Of a stretch of 64,000 nt of DNA, positions 9,741 to 21,249 are shown one piece after another (position 1 is the stretch's first letter; the number at the start of each line of letters is the position of its first letter). The position numbers and the translations under genes were made by a program. The stretch is taken from positions 33,171,715 to 33,235,714 of the forward strand of contig JAYGXS010000005.1 in NCBI GenBank assembly GCA_036362985.1, in the 5' to 3' direction. Under the pieces are notes generated by a model. That model searched no databases. It was not told where the DNA came from and was given only the letters and a program-made list of their open reading frames with translations. Origin of the DNA: Ligula intestinalis (Eukaryota > Platyhelminthes > Cestoda > Diphyllobothriidea > Diphyllobothriidae).

Positions 9741-10010
9741 GGACTTTATTTTCCTGACGTTTCAGATTCCGTCGGGAATTCTTAATCCTGAGTAATGGTA
9801 GCATAGTCTGAGTCATGCGCAGATAGGGCTTAAACACGCACAGGTTGGACGGCATTTATAGTTAGTAGCGGTCATCCACGTCCGTACAATAATCATCCAC
9901 TCCTGTAGCCACCGCTTGGGGTCTTAGTTGGTGCGGTGATGGCTTGACACTTCACGTTCGACTCATTAATTGTATAGCATCGACATACATCCCTCTCAAC
10001 GGGCATAGTC
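9741..10010 (-). mobile_element. PLE-type terminal repeat with degenerate hammerhead motif
   Basis: On the - strand, a hammerhead-like core (CTCAGGA with CTGAAACGTC, 9755-9792) is followed by AATAAAGTCCTTGTTCCAG, the usual tail. The sequence to the right (about 9800-10010) is similar to that beside the 39.94-kb copy, including ATGGCTTGACA and a CATTTATAG/TATATATAG word. This suggests a longer shared terminal repeat. The first core base pair is altered (CTC for CTG), so activity is unlikely. Confidence 0.6.
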
Positions 10011-10339
10011 GACCGGCTGACACTGGTGATGATTGAGTTTCCGCCCTCCCGTGTAACGCTTGATTGCTTTCTGCCTCCCATAACTGCTGCTTGTTTTTCG
10101 TGGACGCTGTTATCTCTGACGATGGTCTCCCGGAAGAGCCAGAAAGCTAAGAACAATAAACAAATGAATCCGGTGCTCGACAACCCTGCTTCCTCATTCG
10201 AGCTTACCTATAGTTGCACAATGCACCAAAATTTGAAAAGCAGACACAGTTTCTTTCTAAAAGCTATGTCGTTGATTTTTGTGCGCCTCAGGTAGATTAG
10301 ATGTCCTTTCTCATGAAATGTCAGCCGAAATTCTAAAAT

Positions 10340-11090
10340 GCGTTTTAATTTCAATTGTAAGGTTTGTCAGCCTAACCTGTATACATTTTAACTACACCAG
10401 GATGCCGGATTTTGTACGAGCTCCTTTCTGATCATTTTCATGAAAGTATATTCCTTAAGACAACATTTGCTTAAGGAGTATGCATTTTCTTAATTATTTT
10501 ATGGTCCTTATAAATTCGAGTACATTTTATAGAAAAGATACGCAAAAATATTCTTTCTTGTTGTCCATGGGTAAAAATGACACCTTATGTTTGATAAAAG
10601 TATATTTTTCGGTTTAAAAAAGTTTCTACTGTGCTGAATAATTTAGAACCCTACCGACGGTTACACTTGAATTCCACTCCGAAAGCTGTATGCTTTACAT
10701 GTTCTTTCTAAGGAAAAGTAAATATTTGGTGACGTTGTGAGGACGAAGTCATATATTTCTCATAAACATTTGCAATGTATGTTGACCAAGTTGTGTAAGT
10801 TATAAGCGGCAGTCATAAATGGAAAGTTACGTTGCTTTATGAACACTCATTTGAAACAAGCATATACCATTTGCTCAGGCCTAACATTTGAAGGAGACCT
10901 AAGTTTCCATCAAAGGAGTACAACAACGAATATTTTTGGTGAATGTTTGTACAAAATATATTTACATTTATATGAGCTGTGAAAATGAATGAGAAAAATG
11001 CACACTAATTAAGTAGCTATTTTTTTTACAGAATGCATTTTTTGCGGACAGTCAAAAAAAGCAGCTCGGTCGAATGCCGGCATTCTGATG
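10340..11090 (+). mobile_element. Inverted-repeat element family B, diverged copy
   Basis: This copy shares the family order with 44872-45864: GATGCCGGATTTTGTACGAGC, an inner TIR word ending AGTATGCATTTT (about 10476-10490), the body word GTGCTGAATAATTTAGA, TTACACTTGAATTC, then an inverted inner TIR near 10997-11030. No coding frame. The outermost TIR is badly diverged, so the ends are approximate. Confidence 0.6.
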
Positions 11091-12045
11091 ACCTGACCGA
11101 ACTATCCTGAGATGGCGCCATATGAGAGTCACTATTTTGACCATACTTGAGCAATTTGTCCAAATCGAGATCGCATTTCGGTTGACATTCCGCGGGCCGG
11201 GGCATCCACTGTAGTAGTGGTATTTGTCGCCGACATAGCCTGCTCTGTCAGGCAGGATGGATGGTGCGTGCCCGGTTTCATCCACTCTTTCATCTGTGCT
11301 GGTTCTACAGAAACACCGTTCAGGCGTGTGGGCAAGGGGGGGGCTAGGCTAACATCAAAGCTCCCTACGATGAAGTCGGTCGAGTTGGCGTTCATGCCGT
11401 TTACGCATTCCAGTAAACATTCGTACACACAACGATAGTGGACAAATTACTGTTTTGGGCCTTTGACACATGAACCGCCACTGCTGCTGCCGCTCCCTCC
11501 CCTTCCCCTGGAAACTTTCATGCTCTGGCGGATGTAAGATGTTGTTTTTCTGACCGCCTGAATCTTCATTTCATTATTCATTTGTTTTTTTTTGCTCCTT
11601 ACAGACGCGCTCTCCGCGTTTGTCTGCCGGCCCTCGAGGGGCACATTTGGTTGGCGCGCTGTGAGCGTGTCCAATATAATCGGCGTTTTTTTCTGCTAGT
11701 GGTGTCAAACTACGGTGATTAGATATTTAAACCGAAGCTGGTATCAAGATGTTTTTCCCTCTTTTTTCCCCTTAGGCTAGTACTTTGCTTTGCTGTTTGA
11801 CTCCCCTAAAAGCCGTTCTGCACAACTTGGCTATTTTGTGTGGATTTTGTTTATCTTTAATTTCGGTGTATGTAAAGCTAATAGGCATTACTATTAAAGG
11901 CGGTACCATATTTGACTAAAATATATATATTTTACTCTATGCCATATAGGCGCTCACTGATCAGTTGCCGGAATCGTTTGTCCCGTTGTGCCTTCCTGGC
12001 CACCTTCAAGCACCGCTTGCAACCGCACATCTGCTAATTCTATAG
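11091..12045. other. CABLES intron 2, nothing recognised
   Basis: Overlapping open frames near 11130-11440 on both strands have no family resemblance. No structural repeat was seen. Confidence 0.45.
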
Positions 12046-12235
12046 GCAGAATGTCGTTACCAAGGAAGATGGCAAGGAAGACTGAAATGGCCATTTCTGG
12101 CTCATTAGTCGTCATCAGCCAGTCATCTCCAACCCTACCCCCTCCCAATCAGGCTTCACTCGAGGTTCGAACCCTTGACCTTGTTCCTTAGAAGTCCGAC
12201 GTTCTACGTGCTCGTTCACCTGCCGGTTTCGATCA
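12046..12235 (-). mobile_element. tRNA-derived SINE, copy 1
   Basis: On the - strand there is a B-box-like word AAGGGTTCGAACCTCG (about 12163-12178), preceded by a tRNA-like head and followed by a family tail with GACTGGCTGATGACG and CCAGAAATGGCCATTTCAG. The tail is shared with the copies at 12659-12832 and 43020-43175. RNA polymerase III would transcribe an intact copy. Confidence 0.75.
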
Positions 12236-12325
12236 TGAATAAGTATGGCTGGCTGATGACGGCTCATGAGCCAGAAATGAGCATTCCGGTCTCACTCGTC
12301 ATTGTCGGCATAGACATTCCGCATA
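12236..12325 (+). mobile_element. SINE tail fragment, copy 2 (inverted next to copy 1)
   Basis: Only the tail is present: GGCTGGCTGATGACGGC, GAGCCAGAAATG, CTCACTCGTCATTGTCGGC. It points away from copy 1, so the two form a tail-out inverted pair. No A or B box. Confidence 0.65.
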
Positions 12326-12658
12326 TATTTAACTGTAAATTAAGGATTTACACAGTCATTTTGAAAAAAAGATTATTTTGAAGTTGAGGGGTAGGACACA
12401 GCACTCCCGAAGGCTAACTTGAAGTAGATATCATCGTTATCTGTAGGTATGGACAGAGTTCTGGTTCGGTGTGACGGTGCTTTCCTGACAGGTCGAACGG
12501 TATATTTTAAGCATATATGTGAATTTATTAGTAGATAGCCGTACACCGATTAGTCAGAGGACATACTCGTCCGTCCATGGTACCTTTGGAACTCACTCTC
12601 GAGCCTACGCCGAGTCTATATGCCAGTGTATGTTCGCGATCGATAAGTGGCAACACAA

Positions 12659-12832
12659 CGAGCCCGTGGCGCAGTGGTCAGAACCTTTGAATTCTAACTA
12701 AGGTCGCGGATTCGAATCTCCGGTAGAGCATCAATTTCTGGGGCGCCACTTGGGTTTGGGTATGACTGGCTGACGACGGCTAATAAACCAGAAATGGCCA
12801 TCTTAGTCTCCCTTGTCTTTGCCGTTAATGTC
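12659..12832 (+). mobile_element. tRNA-derived SINE, copy 3 with A and B boxes
   Basis: The head carries an A-box-like TGGCGCAGTGG (12667-12677) and a B-box-like GGATTCGAATCTC (12708-12720). The tail has TATGACTGGCTGACGACGG and CCAGAAATGGCCATC, as in the other copies. This is the best-preserved promoter of the family in the window. It is not a tRNA gene, because no cloverleaf with paired acceptor stem follows. Confidence 0.8.
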
Positions 12833-14034
12833 TTTCTGCTTTGCATTTACTTTATGTTTGAATGTCGCTGTCTTGTCCCAAATTTTAACGTCTTTGGGGA
12901 GTCCGTTGCCATCCTTGACAGCTCTCTGTGAAAAGGATGGTCTGTGAGCATCTAGGTGAGATGGGGCTCCCTGAATTTTGAAAAAAAATACAAGTAGATT
13001 TGTTGATATGGCAAGTTCAAGGTAATCTTCCAAGTGCAGTGTTTATAACACATGGGTTATCATGCCTGGCACACCGCACCATGAACAAAGCCGTCCTCTG
13101 TAAAGTAACCCCGCACCTCCTACTATTGAGCGCTCACCCTATTGAACGACATCTGAACAGTTCCGTGACTTCAATGTTTGTAGAAACGGAGGGAACATTT
13201 CTATTGTGGATGAGGTTCAAGCTTACAAGTCAGCTCAACATGGCCTGTTGCTACCTGTGCAAGTCGCCCTTAAACCTGAGCTCATCCTTGGGAGTGAACA
13301 TTTTACCCTTGCTTTTCGATACTTATGAAGCTGTAGTTGTGCTTTGGAGGCTGTTGTACAAAAAATCACTGCAATAATTTTATTGAGAATTCATTTTTTT
13401 TCAATTTTTTTCTACTTGAAGAAAAAGTGAATTGCATTTTTTGAAACCGTTACTTCTTTCCAGACATTCTAGACGCCAAAGGCCGTCCTGCATTGCACTA
13501 TGTTATGCATATATTTGCTATAGTCGATCATTGTCGTATAAGGAAGCCTTTTGTCACACTTGAATCACTACCGTGGGCTAGGATAGTGCTGCATACCTTA
13601 ATGGCGGCATCGGAAACTCCGCAGTTATTTTACTGCTTAACTTATCCGACCAATTCTCATGAGTTCAAACGTGTTGTTTTTGCAACCTGCTGCCCAGCAA
13701 AATCTTTTGAAATCCTAATTTTTCCCGAAAATTGAGGTTATATCAAGGGTCCACATTGCTTGTTATTTAACTTCGTTGCAGTCTTAGGTAAGTCACACCT
13801 ATCTGTTTATACTGTCCTGCACGGACACCAGTCGATATCTCTGAATCTGCCGCCTTTCACCGCGTTTGGGCGTCAGCCCACCACCGGCTTACAAAATGGC
13901 ACGCAATACATCTAAAGGTCCTAATTATACCCGCCTTTCAGGAAATGTTGAAACGCCTTTTAAAATATGCAATCAGCCGAAATCTGTAATTAGCTTTAGA
14001 ACTAACAGACTACAACCCAAAATATTGCTCTATC
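12833..14034. other. CABLES intron 2, nothing recognised
   Basis: Open frames at 13000-13377 and 13493-13735 show no family signature. No repeats were matched. Confidence 0.45.
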
Positions 14035-14077
14035 TTCCTCCTCCTCCTCCTCCTCCTCCTCCTCCTCCTCCTCCTCC
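14035..14077. repeat. (CCT)n microsatellite
   Basis: About 14 CTC/CCT triplets. It makes a spurious poly-proline open frame at 13866-14174. Confidence 0.95.
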
Positions 14078-15524
14078 GGCAAGACCGGAAGCTCGCACGT
14101 TTTGCCGCGCATCCCCGTCGACCCCTTGCCAGCGAAATTCCCTCACGATGGACGATAAAACGCCGTCCGATTAATAGCTTCTTCGCATCCCTCCCCTCTG
14201 ACTGGTGCCTTCACCCTCATCATGTTGACCTGTAATCCCCCCCCACCCACCCAACGACCCGAAAGACCATAAACTGCGTTGATCGATGTTACAGTGACCG
14301 TCTGAACCCTCCACCTACGTTATTTCGCCCTCCTCCTCCCAGACAAGACATAAGACTGTGTTATGTGTTGGACTGTGCGTTGTAACCGGTTCATCTCACA
14401 CGTGCTGCGTCGCGTGCCATGCCGGTCAACTGAGGGGATAATATCCTGTGACGCTGGTGTGGCGTTTGGCGAACCGTTTTTACGTCTCCCATCCCCCAGC
14501 AGTCGCCTGTGTTGAAACCGCACAGTTGGCGAGACCGATTCACGTTTGTGTCACGGGGCTCAAGTGAATATAGAATTCAGAGGAAAAAGAAAAAAGGAGC
14601 AGTCAGTTGGAAGAGGGTTTACTGTCTGATGTTTCGGGAAGCTGTCTCGCCTATCCATCTTCAAAGACTGAACATGCAGGCCGCTTTTTGGCCTTGTGTG
14701 TAGCCCGCTAATACCAGCTTTCCCACCCGCCGCTGCCATCCCCGTTGACTGCCTATGGTGTCGCGTCGGCCTACGTCTGACCTATGGCTTTTTTCGCTCC
14801 CGCACTCGTTGTCTCCTAATAAGAAAGTTCATAGAACCGGATAGCGGGGGGGGGGGGGGGATGCCGCCGGGTAACCGTGGTAGGCGTTGACTGAGCAGTC
14901 GGTGTACACCCAGGCTTCTTTTTATTTGCCCTGACCTGTGATTGCTGCCTCGGCTTAAAGGCACTAGAGTTCGTGCCCCATCTGCGCAGTAGATGTTACT
15001 ACTTTGCGTCCCACCTTTGTACGGCCAACTGATGCATTCGCGTTTGTGCCTGTCCACTAAATTTGCCAACGTAGTTGCACGTCCTGCAATTGCATTGAAG
15101 TCGGCAGACATCCCCTGCTTAAGGATAGGGTCTATTAGTAAGTTCCACAAACTCTTGTAGTTGAGAGATTTTGTTTTAGTTTGCTCTAGCTTATCTATAG
15201 TCTGCGTAATACAAGTTAGCATCATCGGTCCCCCTCTTAAAAAGAAGCCTTTCGTTGGCCTCAGTAACTTAAGAAGGCAGCTTTTGGAAGGATGACTTTT
15301 AGAGCATCTTAATAATTTAGAAGCGCATCAGATGCCTTATAATATCGAATGTGTTGAAGTAGCGGAGTAATTAGAGTCGGATTCTTTCTCCATCTTTCCT
15401 TTAACTCACACCGGTCACCTATCGGAGCGTGCCAGTCATCTGGCGCTAGGTTCTTACGCATCTAGCTAAAGCCAGGCGTAAACCTGTGCCTGGGCCTGCC
15501 ACCACCCCGCACATGTGTAGCACT
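14078..15524. other. CABLES intron 2, nothing recognised
   Basis: Contains a poly-G run at about 14846-14860. The - strand frame at 14782-15225 has no recognisable domain; its Pro/Gly run comes from the G tract. No repeats were matched to other parts of the window. Confidence 0.45.
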
Positions 15525-15705
15525 TTTGACGGGATGCATGTGTTCCCTAAGCGGGCCACATGATAGGTGCGCTGGACCAACACGGGGGCCAGAACAAGGC
15601 ACGGTAGGCGTTATCCGCGTTGTGTCTCCATAACAAATGTCAAAGAGGGGGAGGGGATGATGCGCTGGTGGCAGACGTAGATGCGGGCTCAGACACCAGT
15701 AACCC
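15525..15705. repeat. Dispersed repeat R1, copy 2
   Basis: This copy aligns by eye with 4921-5100 in the same orientation (see that entry for shared words). Here it stands alone without an adjacent LINE coding region, which argues that R1 is either an independent repeat or a LINE 5' remnant. Confidence 0.6.
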
Positions 15706-16149
15706 CGGGTCTTTATGACACACCCACGCCGCGTGAGATCTCAGTCAGGCGTGGTTGCGGCTCTGACTACCTGCGCCCGATTTCGCCTCCAGTCTTCTTG
15801 GCTCTGCCGTGACACTGGGCTCGGGCGGGTGGGTAAATGAGAGCGTGGGTGCGGTAGAAGCAAGACAAGTGTACTTTCGCTTAAGACTAATCCACGCATA
15901 ATTCACCACCAGCAGAGATTGGAGTACACAGTAGACATGGTTGGAATCGACGCTGAAACTGTTGTCGAGGGGATGCGTGGACCCTGCGTGCGTATGCTAG
16001 TCTTATCCCCATGTTGTTCAAGCGCACCCTCAGTGTGGTTCCTTGCAATGACGGCGTCTCTAGAGGGGTCAACCAAAACATGTACCCCTTGCTTTGCGTA
16101 AAGTTTGCGCTTTCATTTTCTGCATGGCATATATTCCGTTTTCATCATT

Positions 16150-16687
16150 GGCAACAGCAGTTTATTTAAGGCACTCCATTAATCCCTAGTCCCACAATTT
16201 TTTCCTACGAAATCGATGGTTTTAGATTTTTAAGAGTAAGTCTCAAATGAAAAAAATGAAGTTGAAATTGTTTCCCGCGGTCGCTGGGAGTAAGTTATTC
16301 CGCATGTAAATTGAAGGTGTGCGTGGCGCTTCATGCCGCGGACTATACTGATCTAACTCCGGGGCTATATGTTGGAACTCAGGTGAGTTAAAGTAGACGA
16401 CCTTCTCATCTCCATTTCTATTTTTCAAAAATTTCAAGAAACCTGCAATTTGATAATCGTTTTTTTTCGCAATACGTTCCACGATAACACAGATTAGAAG
16501 AATCCACAAATATAAATCAACATCATTTCTACACACGATAAAATAAAAATGCAAACAGCAGTAATTAAAGCATATATTCCACTGCTCATCCTTATTCCCC
16601 ACCCTTAAAACCTATAACCACCGTTTTCGTAGGATATCATGCTGGGACTAGGGATTAATGAGGTGCGCTGCATAAACTATTGTTGCC
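16150..16687. mobile_element. Inverted-repeat element family A, copy 1
   Basis: The left end GGCAACAGCAGTTTATTTAA and the right end, read in reverse as GGCAACAATAGTTTATGCAG, open a long inverted repeat of about 80 bp. It continues through ATTAATCCCTAGTCCCA and TCCTACGAAA. The body contains TGTAAATTGAAGGTGTGCG and a GC-rich palindrome around GCGCTTCATGCCGCGG. Length is 538 bp, no coding frame. It is shared with 31682-32258 and 53870-54432. These are features of a non-autonomous DNA transposon (MITE); no obvious target duplication was seen. Confidence 0.8.
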
Positions 16688-16699
16688 GCATCCTTATCC

Positions 16700-17910
16700 A
16701 CACTTACTGTTTGACGAAGGGGGTCGTGGCGGTTAAGTGTCAGAGGTATGCGGTGGACTAGTTCCGGCGTCCTATAAATACAGTGTCTATCTGTGTATGG
16801 CATCTCCGTGGATGGGTTCGAGTAGGAATCCAAATTCCCCAACTGCACCAGACACATAAGGTGGAGTACTTTCGCATTTTTAACCGGTGCATTCTGCACG
16901 TGCGCTATATCGCGTACCTTTGCGGTCAATTTAGGTAGATACGTTCCTCAGCCACAGTGTTAGCAGTTCTGAGCTTAAAGGCGTTTGCCTATCTTTCCCC
17001 CAAGGAAACTGAAATGAACTTTGGCGGCGTTTACGGCCAACCGTCTTTACTTCCCACAGTAATAGCCTCTGTTGATATTGCATCGTCCGTGAAGCCGTCC
17101 AACCGGACGATCTGAATTTGTTGTTGTTGTGAAGAATATGTTCAATTGTTCACGTTGTTTACGAGATCTGCACATTCTTGCAGTCAAACCACCATTTTTT
17201 TCAAACAGCGAATTGAGTCTCGCCTTCGGAATTCTGTGGGACAGGACGTTAAAAGTTGCTGATATTTCCAGTTTCACCTTTTGGTACCCTGTGAAGGCAG
17301 CCCGATTGAAATCCTAAAGTAAAAAAAGATAGATACAAAGGTCTTTGATGAAAAGAAAATTATTTTAATACACAGAAAACAATATCTTTAGGATTTTGCT
17401 TGAAATTTATATTCAGCTGTTTGGTCACATTTTGAGCGATTTTTCCGATTTTTCCAGAATTTGACACGTTTCTAGGAAGTTGGCATTTCTAAATCAACTT
17501 AGGTGTGTGTATTTCCTTGACGTTTTAAATTCGCTTAGGCTTGTTCTTTAGTACTCTAATAATTTGGTGCATTCGCTAGTGCCGGTTTGCTAGTCGTTAT
17601 CAATACTTCATAAATTTCGGAATTTTGCGTGTGATAGGAAGATAAGGTATGTGCCGTTTCGAGCTATTTCTTGGCATTCACTTCAGGTCGATTTGATATT
17701 TCATTTCCATCGAAGAGGGAGAGAGAAGAAGTTTTTTAGGTGCCTCGGAAGTCTGTTTCCGTGTAAAATTACTCACTCAGCGGCTATGATTGGACCATCC
17801 GGTGGATGTCGCTCGCTGCTATTAAATTGTCAGGCACCTGCTGAAAAGTGACAGGTGTTTTGGCTGTGTTCATGTTTAGTCCGTAGTTTGCTTGCTTTAA
17901 GGCATCCACC
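16700..17910. other. CABLES intron 2, nothing recognised
   Basis: No repeat or coding signature was recognised. Moderately AT-rich. Confidence 0.45.
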
Positions 17911-17916
17911 CATCCT

Positions 17917-18084
<168 letters not shown>

Positions 18085-18484
18085 NNNNNNNNNNNNNNNN
18101 NNNNNNNNNNNNNNNNNNNNNNNNNNNNNNNNNNNNNNNNNNNNNNNNNNNNNNNNNNNNNNNNNNNNNNNNNNNNNNNNNNNNNNNNNNNNNNNNNNNN
18201 NNNNNNNNNNNNNNNNNNNNNNNNNNNNNNNNNNNNNNNNNNNNNNNNNNNNNNNNNNNNNNNNNNNNNNNNNNNNNNNNNNNNNNNNNNNNNNNNNNNN
18301 NNNNNNNNNNNNNNNNNNNNNNNNNNNNNNNNNNNNNNNNNNNNNNNNNNNNNNNNNNNNNNNNNNNNNNNNNNNNNNNNNNNNNNNNNNNNNNNNNNNN
18401 NNNNNNNNNNNNNNNNNNNNNNNNNNNNNNNNNNNNNNNNNNNNNNNNNNNNNNNNNNNNNNNNNNNNNNNNNNNNNNNNNNNN
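18085..18484. other. Assembly gap (400 N)
   Basis: Four hundred unresolved bases between two CAT-type microsatellites. The round length suggests an estimated or placeholder gap. A coding exon here is not expected, because the CABLES exons on each side are contiguous in phase and protein order. Confidence 0.99.
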
Positions 18485-18530
18485 ATCCTCATCCTCATCC
18501 TCATACTCATCCTCATCCTCATCATCCTCA
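18485..18530. repeat. (ATCCTC)n microsatellite
   Basis: Hexamer repeats on the right side of the gap, related to the CAT array on the left. Confidence 0.9.
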
Positions 18531-20560
18531 TTTCAAGGAACTTGACAGTGACAGATATTGGGGCATCCTCGCAAACCCGCTTTAACATATTTTTAGTGAT
18601 TAAGGCTTCTGGGTCGGTATATTCTCCGTGGCGTGTGCTATCAGCGTGAACCTCTCGGGTCATCCACGATTTTGCAGATTGCATCTCGTTTTGCGGAGGT
18701 GAGTCGGCGCCGATTCTGCCTTTTTGGCATTTCTACGGCATCCGTCTACAGTGATTCCAGCATCCACTTTAAGTCTCCAGTAGAACTATTCGCCTCAGAC
18801 TAAACAGGGTAAACGTGTTATTGCGGCTTTTTGGGTTAACTTTATGAATGAATAGAAGCATTCCAATGGATTGTGGTCATGGAATGCCGTATGTATATCT
18901 TTGCTATTCATGGAGTTTTGAAAAGTGTATCTACAATGCTTGTTTCAACTACGGGCATGTCAGAACCTGATGAATTTGGCCTTACTGGATAGTCTGAAGG
19001 GGTCGGCCTAGCTGCCTGATTCCCATTTTTTGTTGACTTACGGGCGGGCGGGTGCCAGCCTTTCGCCCTGCTTGACGGCATGTTTTCTTCCCTTCATCGC
19101 CTTTGGCAAATCGCGCAAAAAGAACCCGTTATTTTGACTGGCTGCTTTTTACTTTTTTAAATTTCTCCCAGGTGCATAAATACTTTTTTCACAACGGCCT
19201 TTGCTTTCGTACAACATCTGTCTGACGTTTCTCTCGTAGAAACCGGGTGCCCGAGTATGGTTGCGACTGTAAGTCGGTCTGGCCACCTTTAAACACCGCC
19301 GCGCATGTCAGCAAGTTTCCGCTCCGGGTGATAATTTGTCTGTTGTTTGGGATTGAGCGTTGGAGGGTGAAGAATTTGCACGGAGATTGTGTTGCAACAA
19401 AGCGAGGTGATTACTTGGGCACTCCTGTCAGGACGCCGAATCGGTCTACAATAGCTCCTTCTTAATCTGATCTACACGGGTCTCCCACACAACCGGGATC
19501 CGACCCGCGTTCCTACTCCGCCTTTTTGTGATTGAAAATATGTTTTTCTCTCTGGCTCTCTCTCTGTCTTCTTCTTCTCTCCCCCTCGCTCTTCTTCCTT
19601 TCCTCTTCCCTTGCACCACCTGCTCTACAATGCACATCTCCGACTTTTTTTCCGGGTGAACTTGGACACCGCAGTCAGTCCAGTGGTTATCTTGTTGTGT
19701 AGAGTGCCTTACTGCGGGCTCAGAGTCAGGCTCAATGGCTCTCTCTTAATTTTGATTTTATGGCGCTCCCATGCAGGAGCCAACCTAGCGAGGTGTGCTG
19801 TTGACACGCGTGTTGAGTGTTGGTCGCACCAGCCGCCTGTGCCCTCCTTCATCTCCGGACTCCTTGACTTTTGTCTTGACATCGGTTTCGGGTGCGGAAG
19901 TGGTGAGAGAGTGGAGTAGCTTCGCTGCGAGTCTACTTTCACCATGATCCCCAGGGAGTCACTGCGTTGCTTCAGTCTGCTGAAGGTCACGGTGGAAATC
20001 GTCGAAATCGACGGTCGAACTGTCGTCGTGTGTGGCATGTGTAGAGGGGTTGTTGTAAGCCAGTGCTTCTGATCTAGCTCTCTCTCTTTCTCTCTGTCCG
20101 GTGTTATTGACTCTTCAATGACATTGGATCAAGAAAGAAAAGGATGGAATACGACGGATGTCCTGCCAGTCTCTGAGTTCCACCGTCGATTCTGACGACG
20201 GTCTAGTCCGCTAGTCTACTACCATTTTGGCACAAGTGAATATGGGAGTTGTGGTAGGCGCTGTGGAAATCTGCTATCACTGTAAACTAATTCACGTACA
20301 GTCCAACGTCTCTGCACCCGGCATGTTTCAAGACAGCTGATGGATATCGTCGGTGAAACGTTCGAACTGACAGGTGCCATTGTGTGCTGCATGCAGACGT
20401 GAATAATCCACTTCCACAGATTGGATCTGGCTGCAAAGGATTGGCGTGCAGCGCCGCATTTTCCCCTCCTATCTAGTATCATCCTCCTATAGGGCGAGCT
20501 TTCTATAAGAAACGGTAACAACTGCAATCCTTACGCGTTCGTTTTCACTCCATTTCCTAG
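18531..20560. other. End of CABLES intron 2, nothing recognised
   Basis: A CT-rich stretch at 19546-19610 is simple sequence. The last bases (TTTTCACTCCATTTCCTAG) form the acceptor of the next exon. Confidence 0.5.
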
Positions 20561-20665
20561 CTTTTTGTCTGCAAGACGAATAGAAAGCTCTGCGCCGGCG
20601 CAGCCATGCTTATCAGTGCCAAGCTCAATGATGTTAAACGTGCGGACATCTTACGCCTCATTCAG
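20561..20665 (+). CDS. CABLES: CABLES-like protein, internal coding exon (cyclin-box core)
   Basis: A 35-codon exon, phase 0 at both ends, between acceptor CCTAG (20556-20560) and donor GTAGGC (20666). It encodes LFVCKTNRKLCAGAA followed by MLISAKLNDVKRADILRLIQ. This matches the strongly conserved CABLES core N-R-K-L-C-A-G-A-C-x-L-L-A-A-K-I with the next helix. Using this acceptor, the spacing from FEK in the previous exon to NRKLC is the same as I recall for vertebrate CABLES; a later AG at 20574-20575 would make it five residues short. This is the most diagnostic exon of the gene. Confidence 0.88.
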
Positions 20666-21195
20666 GTAGGCCTTGCTGACTTTACCATTCTACTGCCTTC
20701 TATCCTACCTCCCTTCAGTTTCTTTGGTCTCTGCCTTACAAACTTGATATCTTTACTGAGTTTTAAATTTTCATTAAAAAAATTAACAAGGTGGGCGCTT
20801 ACTGTTCGGTTACGGGACTGACTCGTCCTGTTGGAGTTCACTCTTAAGCCCCGCTAGCAGGGCCGCACAGCGGCTAGTAGTGTGCTAGTCCGACCGTCGA
20901 GTTTGACGAGGTCCGGTCGTTTGCGCAGCAACAGGCTGTTGCAGGGGATGTGCCTGTGGTCGAATGCAAACAGCGTCTATAGCTTCCATCTCGCAACCTG
21001 ACCGGACGGGGATTTATTTGGGTTCCCCTTTAAATGCACAGCCCTTGTGGTGACTTAGCCGTAACTGACCTCAACAGGGAGTTATTACTGTGTGAGTAAT
21101 CGAGTGAATGCCTGTAACCTCTGCTGCTCCCACTCAGGGGTATTAAGACCGACAACTTTGTGTCTTAGAACATTTTACTCATTGGAAGGTGTTTT
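20666..21195. other. Start of CABLES intron 3, nothing recognised
   Basis: No repeat or coding signature was recognised. Confidence 0.45.
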
Positions 21196-21202
21196 TTTGT
21201 TC

Positions 21203-21243
21203 GCTGACGTTTCGGACAGTTGTGCCGACTATCCTTCGTCAAA
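21203..21243 (-). ncRNA. Hammerhead-like motif of a PLE terminal repeat
   Basis: The - strand reads TTGACGA, a stem-II hairpin (GGATAGTCGG with ACTGTCC), then CGAAACGTCAGC. The core differs from CUGANGA only in its first base. The ACGU after GAA is self-complementary, so stem III could form between two copies. Confidence 0.55.
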
Positions 21244-21249
21244 GCGTGA

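Noticed and set aside
12660..12740. Possible tRNA gene
   Set aside because: A and B boxes are present but no cloverleaf or acceptor stem can be drawn; the tail identifies a SINE.
13866..14174. Poly-proline open frame
   Set aside because: Produced by the (CCT)n microsatellite; no flanking domain.
14782..15225. 147-codon - strand frame
   Set aside because: No recognisable motif; the Gly/Pro run derives from a poly-G tract. Could not be supported as a gene.
19205..19235. CTGACGTTTCTCTCGTAGAAAC, possible - strand hammerhead relic
   Set aside because: Only the GAAACGTCAG word is present; the rest does not match any copy.
20333..20372. CTGATGGATATCGTCGG followed by TGAAACGTTCG, hammerhead-like at first sight
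   Set aside because: Core base A9 is replaced, no usable stem II, and no GTCCCAGCGATC tail; likely chance.
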